Source: JAZDJT01 sp043803845
GTDB taxonomy: Bacteria > Patescibacteriota > Minisyncoccia > Minisyncoccales > GCA-002788555
Length of the DNA stretch: 6,433 nucleotides
Reading direction: 5' to 3'
NCBI GenBank assembly: GCA_043803845.1
Contig: JAZDJT010000020.1
Span: 1 to 6,433, forward strand
A model generated the notes under the pieces. It saw only the letters and a list, made by a program, of their open reading frames with translations, did no database searches and was not told the DNA's origin. Positions 1-4,845 of this stretch are shown here, in pieces (the stretch's first letter is position 1; every line of letters starts with the position of its first letter). Both the position numbers and the translations under genes were made by a program.

Positions 1-224
1 TCAACCCAGTCCTCCAATTTTCTTCTCGGGTAGTCTCCAATTATTGTAAAGCCAGAGATAAATGAGTTTATCCCGTTATTTCTGAAAGGCAAGTCTTCGA
101 AGTGGCAAAGGAACGCTGTACCCGTACGAAACAGGTCTCTACTTCCGCAAGGAGGACACGGCATCGAAACCTCCGCTATAATCTCCACTTTGGCTCCTTG
201 ATAATAGATTCTTTTCTCAAACAT
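1..224 (-). CDS. Unrecognised Cys-containing protein, C-terminus cut by the left edge
   Basis: An ATG at 224 opens a frame of 74 complete codons that runs off the left edge without a stop. I do not recognise the family. The visible protein starts MFEKRIYYQGAKVEIIAEVS and has a CPPC pair at residues 23-26 plus Cys40, so a metal-binding or redox role is possible but unproven. It then has a mixed polar/hydrophobic stretch ending near PRRKLEDWV. No signal peptide or membrane segment is visible in this part. The ATG is the first possible start, because an in-frame TGA lies about 10 codons upstream with no ATG, GTG or TTG between. A weak GAGG site lies 13 bases upstream, inside the 3' arm of a long hairpin (235-306). 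The gene is probably third in an operon with the epimerase and the metzincin, sharing their leader element. The reading is supported by uninterrupted coding on the same strand as all neighbours. Confidence 0.7.
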   Translation of the reverse strand, partial: MFEKRIYYQGAKVEIIAEVSMPCPPCGSRDLFRTGTAFLCHFEDLPFRNNGINSFISGFTIIGDYPRRKLEDWV

Positions 225-234
225 TTTTATGGTA

Positions 235-306
235 TCGCCTCGGTGGATAAAAAATCAATGCCGGCTTGCCGACAACACGTTTATGATTTGCTATCCGCCG
301 AGGCGA
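235..306 (-). promoter_or_regulatory. Long start-proximal hairpin upstream of the left-edge gene
   Basis: Arms 235-249 and 292-306 pair over 15 positions with a single non-Watson-Crick position (244/297). That position is an A-C mismatch in minus-strand RNA and a G-U wobble in plus-strand RNA. Inside the 42-base loop, 253-258 pairs with 284-289 (AAATCA/TGATTT), and a small GUCGG-CAAG-CCGGC hairpin sits at the centre. In the minus-strand transcript the 3' arm carries CCGAGGCGA, which holds the only SD-like GAGG before the ATG at 224. The layout matches the hairpins at 1150-1204 and 1840-1893. The pairing is seen directly; the regulatory role is inferred. Confidence 0.6.
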
Positions 307-308
307 AT

Positions 309-407
309 CCCCTTCCCCGTAAATTATTTTAAAGAGCTAATTCTTTTTTCCAGACCAGTTTCACTAAGTTAATGAAAGTGGGCTCGAAAAAAAAGAGGGG
401 AAGAAGG
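309..407 (-). promoter_or_regulatory. Intercistronic leader RNA element, copy C
   Basis: In minus-strand RNA the 5' strand CUUCUUCCCC (397-406) starts just after the stop codon of the epimerase. It pairs with GGGGAAGGGG (309-318) over 10 positions, two of them U-G. Nested within is a second helix: U-rich 387-396 with A/G-rich 342-351, continuing through AGCCC (380-384) and GGTCT (352-356) to an apical stem that closes near 365/371. The unpaired 3' side (319-341) carries TAGCTCTTTAAAATAA. Sequence and fold match the copy at 1205-1295, and the 3' half matches 1891-1931. No U-tract follows, so it is not an intrinsic terminator. A cis-regulatory or processing role is inferred. Confidence 0.6.
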
Positions 408-410
408 ATC

Positions 411-1148
411 TTAAGTCATAACGGCGATTGTGATAGAGAGAACAATCTTTTCGCCTTGCTTGAGGTATCGTCCTTTCGGCGTGTCGAAGTCATTCATGTG
501 CGTCATCATCGGTTCGACGCAGAAGTAATCTTTATTATCGCTCCACAGAGCAACGTGGGATTCCTCTCCAAAGCCATAGAGCGTCATCTTAACTTTTCTC
601 GCTCCCTCATCAATGATTAGAGTTTTTTCTCCATTGAGAGGAACTATATTAGCGTCCTCGCTGAATTCATCGAACTCTCTGTCCCCGATTTTAACCGCTC
701 TCATCCCGAGATTTCTAAAATAAGGATGATAAGCCAGGTTAATCTGAGCATCGCCAGCGATGCCATCCTTTGGTCGTTCCACTTCAAGCTTCACCTGAAG
801 AATGCCTTCGACGTCTATTGAAACATTTACCAGGTATTCGAGCATCCAGGGATAACCTCTTCTGCCTTTGCTGATGCCTCTGAAAATCATTGCTTTGCTT
901 GATTTGCTGCAAATCTCAAGCAGTTCGTTTCTTAGCCAGCCGTGCTGACCTATTTCCTTCAAAATTCCTTTTGGCGGACCGAATTGCGGAAGGCAATAGT
1001 GCATCCCGCCCCTAATTTTTTCTCCGACTTTTGTTTGTGGGAAAAGAATATTGGTTCCTTTCCTCCTAAAAGTCATTAAGGTGCCGCCCTTTGCCGAGAC
1101 AAGTGACGCCGAGCCACCGTCTGCGATATAGTTAATTTCTGTAGCCAT
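411..1148 (-). CDS. Galactose-mutarotase-like aldose/hexose-phosphate epimerase
   Basis: A 245-residue protein of the aldose 1-epimerase / D-hexose-6-phosphate mutarotase superfamily, which interconverts alpha and beta anomers of a sugar or sugar phosphate in the cytoplasm. Family-like motifs appear in order: a GG...NILFP strand (21-37), GEKIRGGMHYCLPQFG (42-57), QHGWLRN (68-74), HPYF (141-144) and CVEPMMTH (210-217). By family analogy, His141 and Glu212 would be the catalytic acid/base pair and His69 a substrate-site residue. The exact sugar cannot be told from sequence. The IRGG...P.FG and HGWLRN pattern resembles the YeaD/COG0676-like branch more than classical GalM. I chose the ATG at 1148 because GGAGG lies 7 bases upstream. 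The frame stays open to 1247, but those 33 extra codons would be the leader hairpin and repeat. Its SD lies within a 13-bp hairpin (1150-1204). The gene is middle in a probable operon and starts 150 bases after the metzincin stop. Confidence 0.85.
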   Translation of the reverse strand: MATEINYIADGGSASLVSAKGGTLMTFRRKGTNILFPQTKVGEKIRGGMHYCLPQFGPPKGILKEIGQHGWLRNELLEICSKSSKAMIFRGISKGRRGYPWMLEYLVNVSIDVEGILQVKLEVERPKDGIAGDAQINLAYHPYFRNLGMRAVKIGDREFDEFSEDANIVPLNGEKTLIIDEGARKVKMTLYGFGEESHVALWSDNKDYFCVEPMMTHMNDFDTPKGRYLKQGEKIVLSITIAVMT

Positions 1149-1149
1149 T

Positions 1150-1204
1150 TTTATGCCTCCAGACTGACTATTATTTTTTTTGACAGCCAAACTGGAGGCA
1201 TAAA
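1150..1204 (-). promoter_or_regulatory. SD-sequestering 13-bp hairpin before the epimerase gene
   Basis: TTTATGCCTCCAG (1150-1162) and CTGGAGGCATAAA (1192-1204) form a perfect 13-bp inverted repeat around a 29-base A/T-rich loop. In the minus-strand mRNA the 3' arm contains GGAGG (1156-1160), the SD of the ATG at 1148, and the 5' arm supplies a CCUCC anti-SD. The ribosome site should therefore be closed unless the stem is opened. A 16-codon frame (ATG at 1201, TAA at 1151-1153) spans the whole hairpin and stops 2 bases before the real start, so its translation could open the stem. Pairing is seen; switching is inferred. Confidence 0.7.
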
Positions 1205-1295
1205 CCTTTCTTCCCCAAATATTTATTAAAGAACTTTCTCTTTCCAAACCACCTTTTAAAGAAGACGGGCTGGAAAGAGAAAAAGGGGGAAGAAA
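1205..1295 (-). promoter_or_regulatory. Intercistronic leader RNA element, copy A
   Basis: It begins a few bases after the metzincin stop codon. Minus-strand UUUCUUCCCC (1286-1295) pairs perfectly with GGGGAAGAAA (1207-1216). Inside, UUUCUCUUUCCA (1271-1282) pairs perfectly with UGGAAAGAGAAA (1235-1246) around an apical loop that starts with the GCCC of the AGCCC box and ends with GGTT. The 3' unpaired side reads GTTCTTTAATAAATATTT. Compared with the copy at 309-407, boxes TTCTTCCCC, AGCCC, GGTYTGGAAA, YTCTTTAA and GGGGAAG recur in the same order, and the outer helix shows base-pair-preserving changes. No U-tract follows, so it is not a terminator. I do not recognise an Rfam class. Confidence 0.65.
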
Positions 1296-1298
1296 ATG

Positions 1299-1835
1299 TT
1301 AATGGTGGTTCCAATTTGTGAGCGTTGCCGAAATTATTGCTTTATTCTCGTCATCGAAAAAATAACAAGTTTTTGTCTCTTCGCCATTCATAACTGAACG
1401 GGTCCCTGTGCCATTTTTATCCTTAGCTCCAAACTCGTGTCCTAGTTCGTGAAGGATTATATAGCTGATAGGTATTTTAGAAATCCCTATCAGTATGTAA
1501 CCTTTTGTGTCAGCGCCGAAAGTATCTTTGTAGCGACTCTTCAGTTTTCCAGAGAATCCGATAACTATTTCTCTTTTTTCTCTCTTAACTTTCCGTAGTT
1601 CCTTCATCAAGAGGTTTATTAATATGCCGAAAAGTTTCTTTCTGAAAAAACTGAAGAGGTCTAGAATGAAAGTCGGAAACCTGGTTGGATTCCATTTTCT
1701 AATCTCGATTATCTCGTATCCGATTTGAAACTGTCTTTGAAACTCCTGAAAAGCTTTCTCGATTTCTTTTCGAATATTTTCGTAAGTCAAAGAATGATCT
1801 GTAACCACCTTAACCTTAATTTTAATGTTTTCCAT
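1299..1835 (-). CDS. Small metzincin-like zinc metalloprotease
   Basis: A 178-residue protein with the zinc signature HELGHEFGAKD at residues 129-139 (zinc ligands His129 and His133, catalytic Glu130, and Asp139 in the third-ligand position), followed by SVMN with Met149 placed as a Met-turn. HExxHxxGxxD plus a downstream Met marks the metzincin clan. Aspartate instead of the usual third His is known in snapalysin-type enzymes. The substrate is unknown. There is no signal peptide, so it would act in the cytoplasm unless exported by another route. A hydrophobic, Phe-rich stretch with basic residues (about 54-88) could touch membrane or partners. The ATG at 1835 is chosen because GGGAG lies 8 bases upstream; a GTG three codons earlier (1844) overlaps that SD. 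The SD is buried in a 13-bp hairpin. It is the first gene after the promoter at 1952-1980, with the epimerase gene following. Confidence 0.75.
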   Translation of the reverse strand: MENIKIKVKVVTDHSLTYENIRKEIEKAFQEFQRQFQIGYEIIEIRKWNPTRFPTFILDLFSFFRKKLFGILINLLMKELRKVKREKREIVIGFSGKLKSRYKDTFGADTKGYILIGISKIPISYIILHELGHEFGAKDKNGTGTRSVMNGEETKTCYFFDDENKAIISATLTNWNHH

Positions 1836-1839
1836 TCTT

Positions 1840-1893
1840 TTCACTCCCGCAGGCAGAAAACCTTTTTGCAGATTCTCTTTCTGCGAGAGTGAA
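1840..1893 (-). promoter_or_regulatory. SD-sequestering 13-bp hairpin before the metzincin gene
   Basis: In the minus-strand transcript UUCACUCUCGCAG (1881-1893) pairs with CUGCGGGAGUGAA (1840-1852) over 13 continuous positions, including one U-G wobble (1886/1847). That wobble would be a C-A mismatch in plus-strand RNA, so the fold favours the mRNA strand. The 3' arm holds GGGAG (1844-1848), the SD for the ATG at 1835. The loop is 28 bases. Geometry is nearly the same as the hairpin before the epimerase, though the arm sequences differ. Confidence 0.65.
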
Positions 1894-1945
1894 TCTCTTT
1901 CCCCTTTTTTTTGACTTATTTCAAAGAGCTATCATATTCTTTCTC
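1891..1945 (-). promoter_or_regulatory. 5' leader with conserved block, copy B
   Basis: The leader of the metzincin transcript, from the predicted start near 1945 to the 5' arm of its hairpin. TAGCTCTTTGAAATAA (1916-1931) matches the block at 324-339 in 15 of 16 positions. GGGGAAAGAGATTC (1891-1904) matches 305-318 in 12 of 14. The U-rich and CCCC-containing 5' half found in the two intercistronic copies is absent here, because the promoter lies directly upstream. CUCUUU at 1923-1928 could pair with AAAGAG at 1895-1900. Confidence 0.55.
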
Positions 1946-1951
1946 ACTTGT

Positions 1952-1980
1952 ATTATAACATATTATATATAAATCGTCAA
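1952..1980 (-). promoter_or_regulatory. Strong sigma70-type promoter for the metzincin operon
   Basis: On the minus strand, TTGACG (1975-1980), a 17-base A/T-rich spacer and a perfect TATAAT (1952-1957). Transcription should start near 1944-1947, giving a leader of about 110 nt before the ATG at 1835. No other promoter as good is seen before the epimerase or the left-edge gene, which suggests the three are cotranscribed. Confidence 0.75.
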
Positions 1981-2009
1981 TAATAACACTTCCCTTCTCA
2001 CGCTTAGCC

Positions 2010-2043
2010 AAAAGAAAAAGCCTTTAAGTAAAAACTTAAAGGC
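2010..2043 (-). terminator. Intrinsic terminator after the 64-residue gene
   Basis: Minus-strand GCCTTTAAG (2035-2043) and CTTAAAGGC (2020-2028) form a perfect 9-bp stem with a 6-base loop, followed by TTTTTCTTTT. It lies 20 bases past the TGA of the gene at 2064-2258 and just ahead of the next promoter. Confidence 0.85.
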
Positions 2044-2063
2044 GCAAGTTTATTTATTTTGCA

Positions 2064-2258
2064 TCAACCTATCTCCCTGACAGTCCGAAGATATACATAT
2101 CGAAGTCCCGGTTCCGCAGGATTGATTCTGAAGTCCTGCATAATTCTCTGCGATTTCTTCATTGCTTCCTCGTCCGAAGAGGCATCGAAATTTTCCTTGC
2201 CTTCACCGTCGTCTTTTCCGTCTTTCATCCATTTATAATGAATCCAATAGGTCGGCAT
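2064..2258 (-). CDS. Hypothetical acidic 64-residue protein
   Basis: I do not recognise a family. The product begins MPTYWIHYKWMKDGKDDGEG, with aromatic residues at the N-terminus. A strongly charged middle (DASSDEEAMKKSQRIMQD) looks helical, and the end RYVYLRTVREI looks like a beta strand. There is no signal peptide or membrane segment, so it is probably a small soluble cytoplasmic protein. The start is firm: GGAGG (2265-2269) lies 6 bases before the ATG at 2258. It has its own candidate promoter upstream and a textbook terminator downstream, so it is probably monocistronic, which supports it as a real small gene. No function is assigned. Confidence 0.75.
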   Translation of the reverse strand: MPTYWIHYKWMKDGKDDGEGKENFDASSDEEAMKKSQRIMQDFRINPAEPGLRYVYLRTVREIG

Positions 2259-2287
2259 CTTTTACCTCCTTTTTGAATGCTGAAAAT

Positions 2288-2315
2288 AATTTACTAAATC
2301 GTCGCAAATTGTCAA
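2288..2315 (-). promoter_or_regulatory. Candidate promoter for the 64-residue gene
   Basis: A minus-strand perfect TTGACA (2310-2315), a 16-base spacer and TAAATT (2288-2293, 4 of 6 consensus positions). It lies directly after the terminator of the preceding gene. The implied start near 2281 gives a leader of about 23 nt containing the SD. Confidence 0.55.
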
Positions 2316-2316
2316 A

Positions 2317-2351
2317 TATAAAAATAAAAGAGCGATTTTTTTTCTCGCTCT
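2317..2351 (-). terminator. Intrinsic terminator after the small membrane protein gene
   Basis: Minus-strand AGAGCGA (2345-2351) and TCGCTCT (2329-2335) form a 7-bp stem with a 9-base A-rich loop, followed by TTTATTTTTATA. The stem begins within the TGA stop codon (2351-2353) of the upstream gene. Confidence 0.8.
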
Positions 2352-2614
2352 CAAAGTACAAAATTTAGAGGTTTTAAACTCCTCTCTTTTTTGCGTTGCC
2401 GTCTGTCTTGGTAAGCAATAATTTTCCAGGCTACGGCGTCAAGAAAATTATCAGCGGCTTCAGCTATGGCTTCGATTATGGCTCCGATACCAAAGTATAG
2501 AAAAGCCATCATGATTATCGGAAGACCCGCCACGAACCTAAGCCCAAAGGGAGCTTTCTTGAAGAAATGGTCGTAAAAGTTCTGCATTCTATCAAATACA
2601 TCTTTTTTCTTCAA
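2351..2614 (-). CDS. Small single-span membrane protein, TTG start
   Basis: An 87-residue protein of unrecognised family. A Lys-rich N-terminus (MKKKD) precedes a region with paired Phe and Lys residues, then one hydrophobic segment at about residues 27-53 (FVAGLPIIMMAFLYFGIGAI onward). An acidic amphipathic stretch follows (EAIAEAADNFLDAV), then a strongly basic tail (RRQRKKER), so it is likely an inner-membrane protein. The start is TTG at 2614: AGAGG (2625-2629) lies 10 bases upstream and the promoter predicts an RNA start near 2633. An ATG at 2587 would shorten it by 9 residues but has no SD. It has its own promoter and terminator, so it is probably monocistronic. It follows the ABC permease gene by 103 bases. 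Confidence 0.7.
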   Translation of the reverse strand: MKKKDVFDRMQNFYDHFFKKAPFGLRFVAGLPIIMMAFLYFGIGAIIEAIAEAADNFLDAVAWKIIAYQDRRQRKKERSLKPLNFVL

Positions 2615-2639
2615 TTTTTAAACACCTCTTGCTGCTTAT

Positions 2640-2668
2640 ATTATAAAATTAATTAAATGAACTGTCGA
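2640..2668 (-). promoter_or_regulatory. Promoter for the small membrane protein gene
   Basis: A minus-strand TCGACA (2663-2668), a 17-base A/T-rich spacer and a perfect TATAAT (2640-2645). The expected RNA start near 2633 gives a very short leader just holding AGAGG, consistent with the TTG start at 2614. The rest of the 103-base gap (2615-2717) shows no clear terminator for the ABC operon. Confidence 0.7.
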
Positions 2669-2717
2669 GAAAACACGTCTGATTTCTTGTCTGTAAATCT
2701 CGCAAATTATCTGACAA

Positions 2718-3800
2718 TTATTCATCGCTCAATCTGAACTTCCAGACGGATATCACCAGGCATATGACAATCCACGCCAGAACTATGGCAATGTTAGCCG
2801 GATTGGTGAGCGGAGAGATATCCTCCAGTCCGATCTGTCTTATCATTTTTAACAACGGCGCCAGGGGCAAATACTGGACTATAGAGAGAAGCCACTTGGG
2901 CAAAGAATCTGTCGGGAAGAAAACTCCGGCCAAGAACATCATTGGCAAGGTGATAGCGACAGACATACCTTGGGCGGCGTCGGTGGTCCTGGCGAAAGAG
3001 GATATCATAAAACCGATTGTCTGGAACAAAAGTCCTCCAAGCAAAGAAAGCAAATATAACAGCCAAATACTGCCATAAATATGCGCATCAAAGAAATAGT
3101 ATCCAACAACTAATATCAAGGCGATTTGAATGAAATTCAAAACCAGTCTGGAAAGAACTTCTGCCAAAATAAATTTCCAGGGAGACAAAGGTGTTGTTGT
3201 AATCCTCTTTAGAATTTTATCTTCGCGGTAATTTGCCATAGTGATGGCAATGCCTTGGACCGAAGAGTTCATCAAGGCCATGCCTATCACGCCCATCAAA
3301 ACGAAATCAAAATAGGTCAACTCCCTCGTGTTGGTTTTCTCTTCTTTCACGCTGAAGGTTGGTTGAATTTTGTATATCTGATAATCCGCCTGCGTGAGAA
3401 ATTGATTTACAAAGCCGAGGATAACCGAATTCAACTGGGAATTGGCGGGGTCTTCGACAATCGTAATCGTCTTGGGAGATTGAGGATTTAGCGAACCAAA
3501 ATCTTCCGGGACGATAACAACCGCGCCTATCTTGCCGTTCTTAAGCTGTTCCCTTGACTGGGTTTCGTCGATGTCGGTCTTCAAGGTAAAAATCTCTGCC
3601 TCACTTAAAGACTCCTCAAAACTCTGCGCCAGCTGGGTCTTGGAATTATTGATTAAGGCGACCGTGCCGACATTACTGTTGCTTCCGCCAAAGAAAAAGC
3701 CGAAAATTATCGTAAAAATCAGAGGGAAGGCAAGCGACCAAAACAGAGCCTGCCGTCCGCGAACCATCATTTTCAAATTGGCAAAAAATAATTTAAACAT
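2718..3800 (-). CDS. ABC-2 type transporter permease
   Basis: A 360-residue membrane subunit of an ABC-2 exporter (DrrB/NatB/YhgE-like organisation), expected to move a drug, lipid, ion or polymer outward with the ATPase encoded just upstream. One membrane span lies near the N-terminus (about 19-38). A roughly 125-residue extracytoplasmic domain follows (about 40-163), starting with strand-like VGTVALINN. Five further spans lie at about 164-186, 213-236, 245-268, 279-296 and 336-353. The amphipathic coupling region YREDKILKRITTTPLSPWKF (191-210), between the second and third spans, is typical of the family. The ATG at 3800 lies inside the 3' end of the ATPase gene (8-base overlap, different frame) with only a weak purine-rich GAGAAAG upstream, so translation is probably coupled to the ATPase. 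The substrate cannot be read from sequence. Confidence 0.9.
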   Translation of the reverse strand: MFKLFFANLKMMVRGRQALFWSLAFPLIFTIIFGFFFGGSNSNVGTVALINNSKTQLAQSFEESLSEAEIFTLKTDIDETQSREQLKNGKIGAVVIVPEDFGSLNPQSPKTITIVEDPANSQLNSVILGFVNQFLTQADYQIYKIQPTFSVKEEKTNTRELTYFDFVLMGVIGMALMNSSVQGIAITMANYREDKILKRITTTPLSPWKFILAEVLSRLVLNFIQIALILVVGYYFFDAHIYGSIWLLYLLSLLGGLLFQTIGFMISSFARTTDAAQGMSVAITLPMMFLAGVFFPTDSLPKWLLSIVQYLPLAPLLKMIRQIGLEDISPLTNPANIAIVLAWIVICLVISVWKFRLSDE

Positions 3801-4743
3801 TGTTTTCTTTCTCTTCTACTTCTTTAATAGTTTTCCCGGTAAGCTCTATAAACAAGTCTTCCAGAGTTGACCTTCTGACAGCGAGGCTCTCGGGATTTTC
3901 CTTTTGCAACGAGCCTATGAAATTATTCAAATCCTGCTGGTATTTGATTTTCGCTTCGTAATACATTTCCTTGCCAGGCAGCTTTTTGATGTAGCAGTCT
4001 CCGCGACAGCTGCTTTTGAGGTTATCGATAGTCTGCGGATTAACTTTGCCAAGAATAAATTCCACCTTTAAGGGGTATTTTGTTTTTTCGATTAATTTGT
4101 GGGTTTTGCCGATGATGATAATCTTTCCTTTTTCCATAATCGCCACTCGGTCGCAAAGGATTTCCGCCTCCTCCATGTAGTGTGTGGTTAAAACTATGGT
4201 TTTGCCCTGCGCCTTTATTTGGGAGATGATATCCCAAGTGTTTCTTCTGCCAACCGGGTCAAGACCAGTTGTTGGCTCGTCGAGAAAAACAATCTCCGGG
4301 TCGTTGATGATACTGGCGATGATGGAGAACCTCTGTTTCTGTCCTCCGGAAAGCGAACTCACATACTGTTCGGCTTTTGATTTTAAGCCGACCATGTTCA
4401 GGAGTTTTTCGGCGTCAACCTTTTTGTTGTAAAAATTTCCAAAAAGGTCAACTATCTCCCTTAATTTTAAAAATTTATAATAAGCCGCCGACTGCAACTG
4501 GACGCCGATTCTCTTTTTTATTTCTTTGATGTTTTTTCTGACATCGTAACCGAGAACCTTAATTTCTCCCGAAGTCGGCTTTCTTAACCCTTCGATTATC
4601 TCCAGAGTTGTTGTCTTCCCAGCGCCATTCTCGCCGAGGAGTCCAAAAATTTCTCCCTTCTCAACGCCAAAAGAAATGCCGTCTACGGCCCTGAGCTTAC
4701 CATAGTTCTTGATTAGGTTTTTGACCTCGATGACTTCTGACAT
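3793..4743 (-). CDS. ABC transporter ATP-binding subunit (DrrA/CcmA-like)
   Basis: A 316-residue nucleotide-binding subunit that powers the permease encoded next to it. Visible motifs: Walker A GENGAGKT (37-44), Q-loop region GVQLQ (about 80-84), signature LSGGQ (131-135), Walker B VFLDEP (152-157) with catalytic Glu, D-loop GLD and switch His188 in TTHYMEE. The C-terminal extension (about 220-316), ending in a LEDLFIELTG motif, is typical of the DrrA/NatA exporter group. I start it at the ATG at 4743, with AGGA 4 bases upstream. A TTG seven codons earlier (4764) is in frame but abuts the -10 box (4767-4772) at about the predicted RNA start, so it cannot be the main start. It is first in a two-gene operon. 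Confidence 0.92.
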   Translation of the reverse strand: MSEVIEVKNLIKNYGKLRAVDGISFGVEKGEIFGLLGENGAGKTTTLEIIEGLRKPTSGEIKVLGYDVRKNIKEIKKRIGVQLQSAAYYKFLKLREIVDLFGNFYNKKVDAEKLLNMVGLKSKAEQYVSSLSGGQKQRFSIIASIINDPEIVFLDEPTTGLDPVGRRNTWDIISQIKAQGKTIVLTTHYMEEAEILCDRVAIMEKGKIIIIGKTHKLIEKTKYPLKVEFILGKVNPQTIDNLKSSCRGDCYIKKLPGKEMYYEAKIKYQQDLNNFIGSLQKENPESLAVRRSTLEDLFIELTGKTIKEVEEKENNV

Positions 4744-4766
4744 AATATCCTGATTTGAATCCAAAT

Positions 4767-4794
4767 ATTATACGCTTTAAAAAGAAAATATCAA
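4767..4794 (-). promoter_or_regulatory. Promoter of the ABC exporter operon
   Basis: A minus-strand TTGATA (4789-4794), a 16-base spacer and a perfect TATAAT (4767-4772). Transcription should begin near 4760, leaving a leader of about 17 nt before the ATG at 4743. It sits immediately after the terminator of the structured RNA. Confidence 0.75.
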
Positions 4795-4800
4795 TAATGA

Positions 4801-4845
4801 CTTTTACAAAGTAAAAGGCACACGAATAATAAATATAAGTGTGCC
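4801..4845 (-). terminator. Terminator of the structured RNA, with adjacent palindrome
   Basis: Minus-strand GGCACAC (4839-4845) pairs with GTGTGCC (4817-4823) across a 15-base A/T-rich loop and is followed by TTTTACTTTG. The U-tract is itself part of a second palindrome, CTTTTACAAAGTAAAAG (4801-4817, 7-bp arms), which may reinforce termination. It separates the RNA at 4810-4977 from the ABC promoter. Confidence 0.7.

Noticed and set aside
82..190. tRNA or other stable RNA gene suggested by TTCGAA-like and TTTCGAT motifs
   Set aside because: No flanking T-arm or acceptor stems pair, and the minus strand is an open coding frame here.
102..332. Plus-strand open frame of 76 codons starting with GTG
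   Set aside because: It overlaps the minus-strand left-edge gene and the 235-306 hairpin, has a very basic unlikely composition and no recognisable motif; all other genes are on the minus strand.
372..620. Plus-strand open frame of 82 codons
   Set aside because: It lies opposite the 3' part of the epimerase gene and the leader element; a shadow of that gene with no family signal.
1149..1247. 33-codon N-terminal extension of the epimerase
   Set aside because: It would translate the leader hairpin and conserved block; a proper SD sits 7 bases before the internal ATG at 1148, and the extra residues match no part of the family.
1217..1250. Internal promoter TTGGAA...TAAATA before the epimerase
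   Set aside because: The -10 box matches only 3 of 6 positions and the segment is better explained as the inner helix and conserved block of the leader element.
1205..1295. Intrinsic terminator between the metzincin and epimerase genes
   Set aside because: The helices are strong but no U-tract follows the 3' arm on the minus strand, and the 3' side is purine-rich.
1844..1909. Leader peptide in the metzincin hairpin (frame ending TGA at 1841-1843)
   Set aside because: The frame is open across the hairpin but has no ATG, GTG or TTG start after the preceding in-frame TAA.
2764..3078. Open frames opposite or out of frame with the ABC permease
   Set aside because: They are shadows of the permease gene, with no SD and no family motifs.
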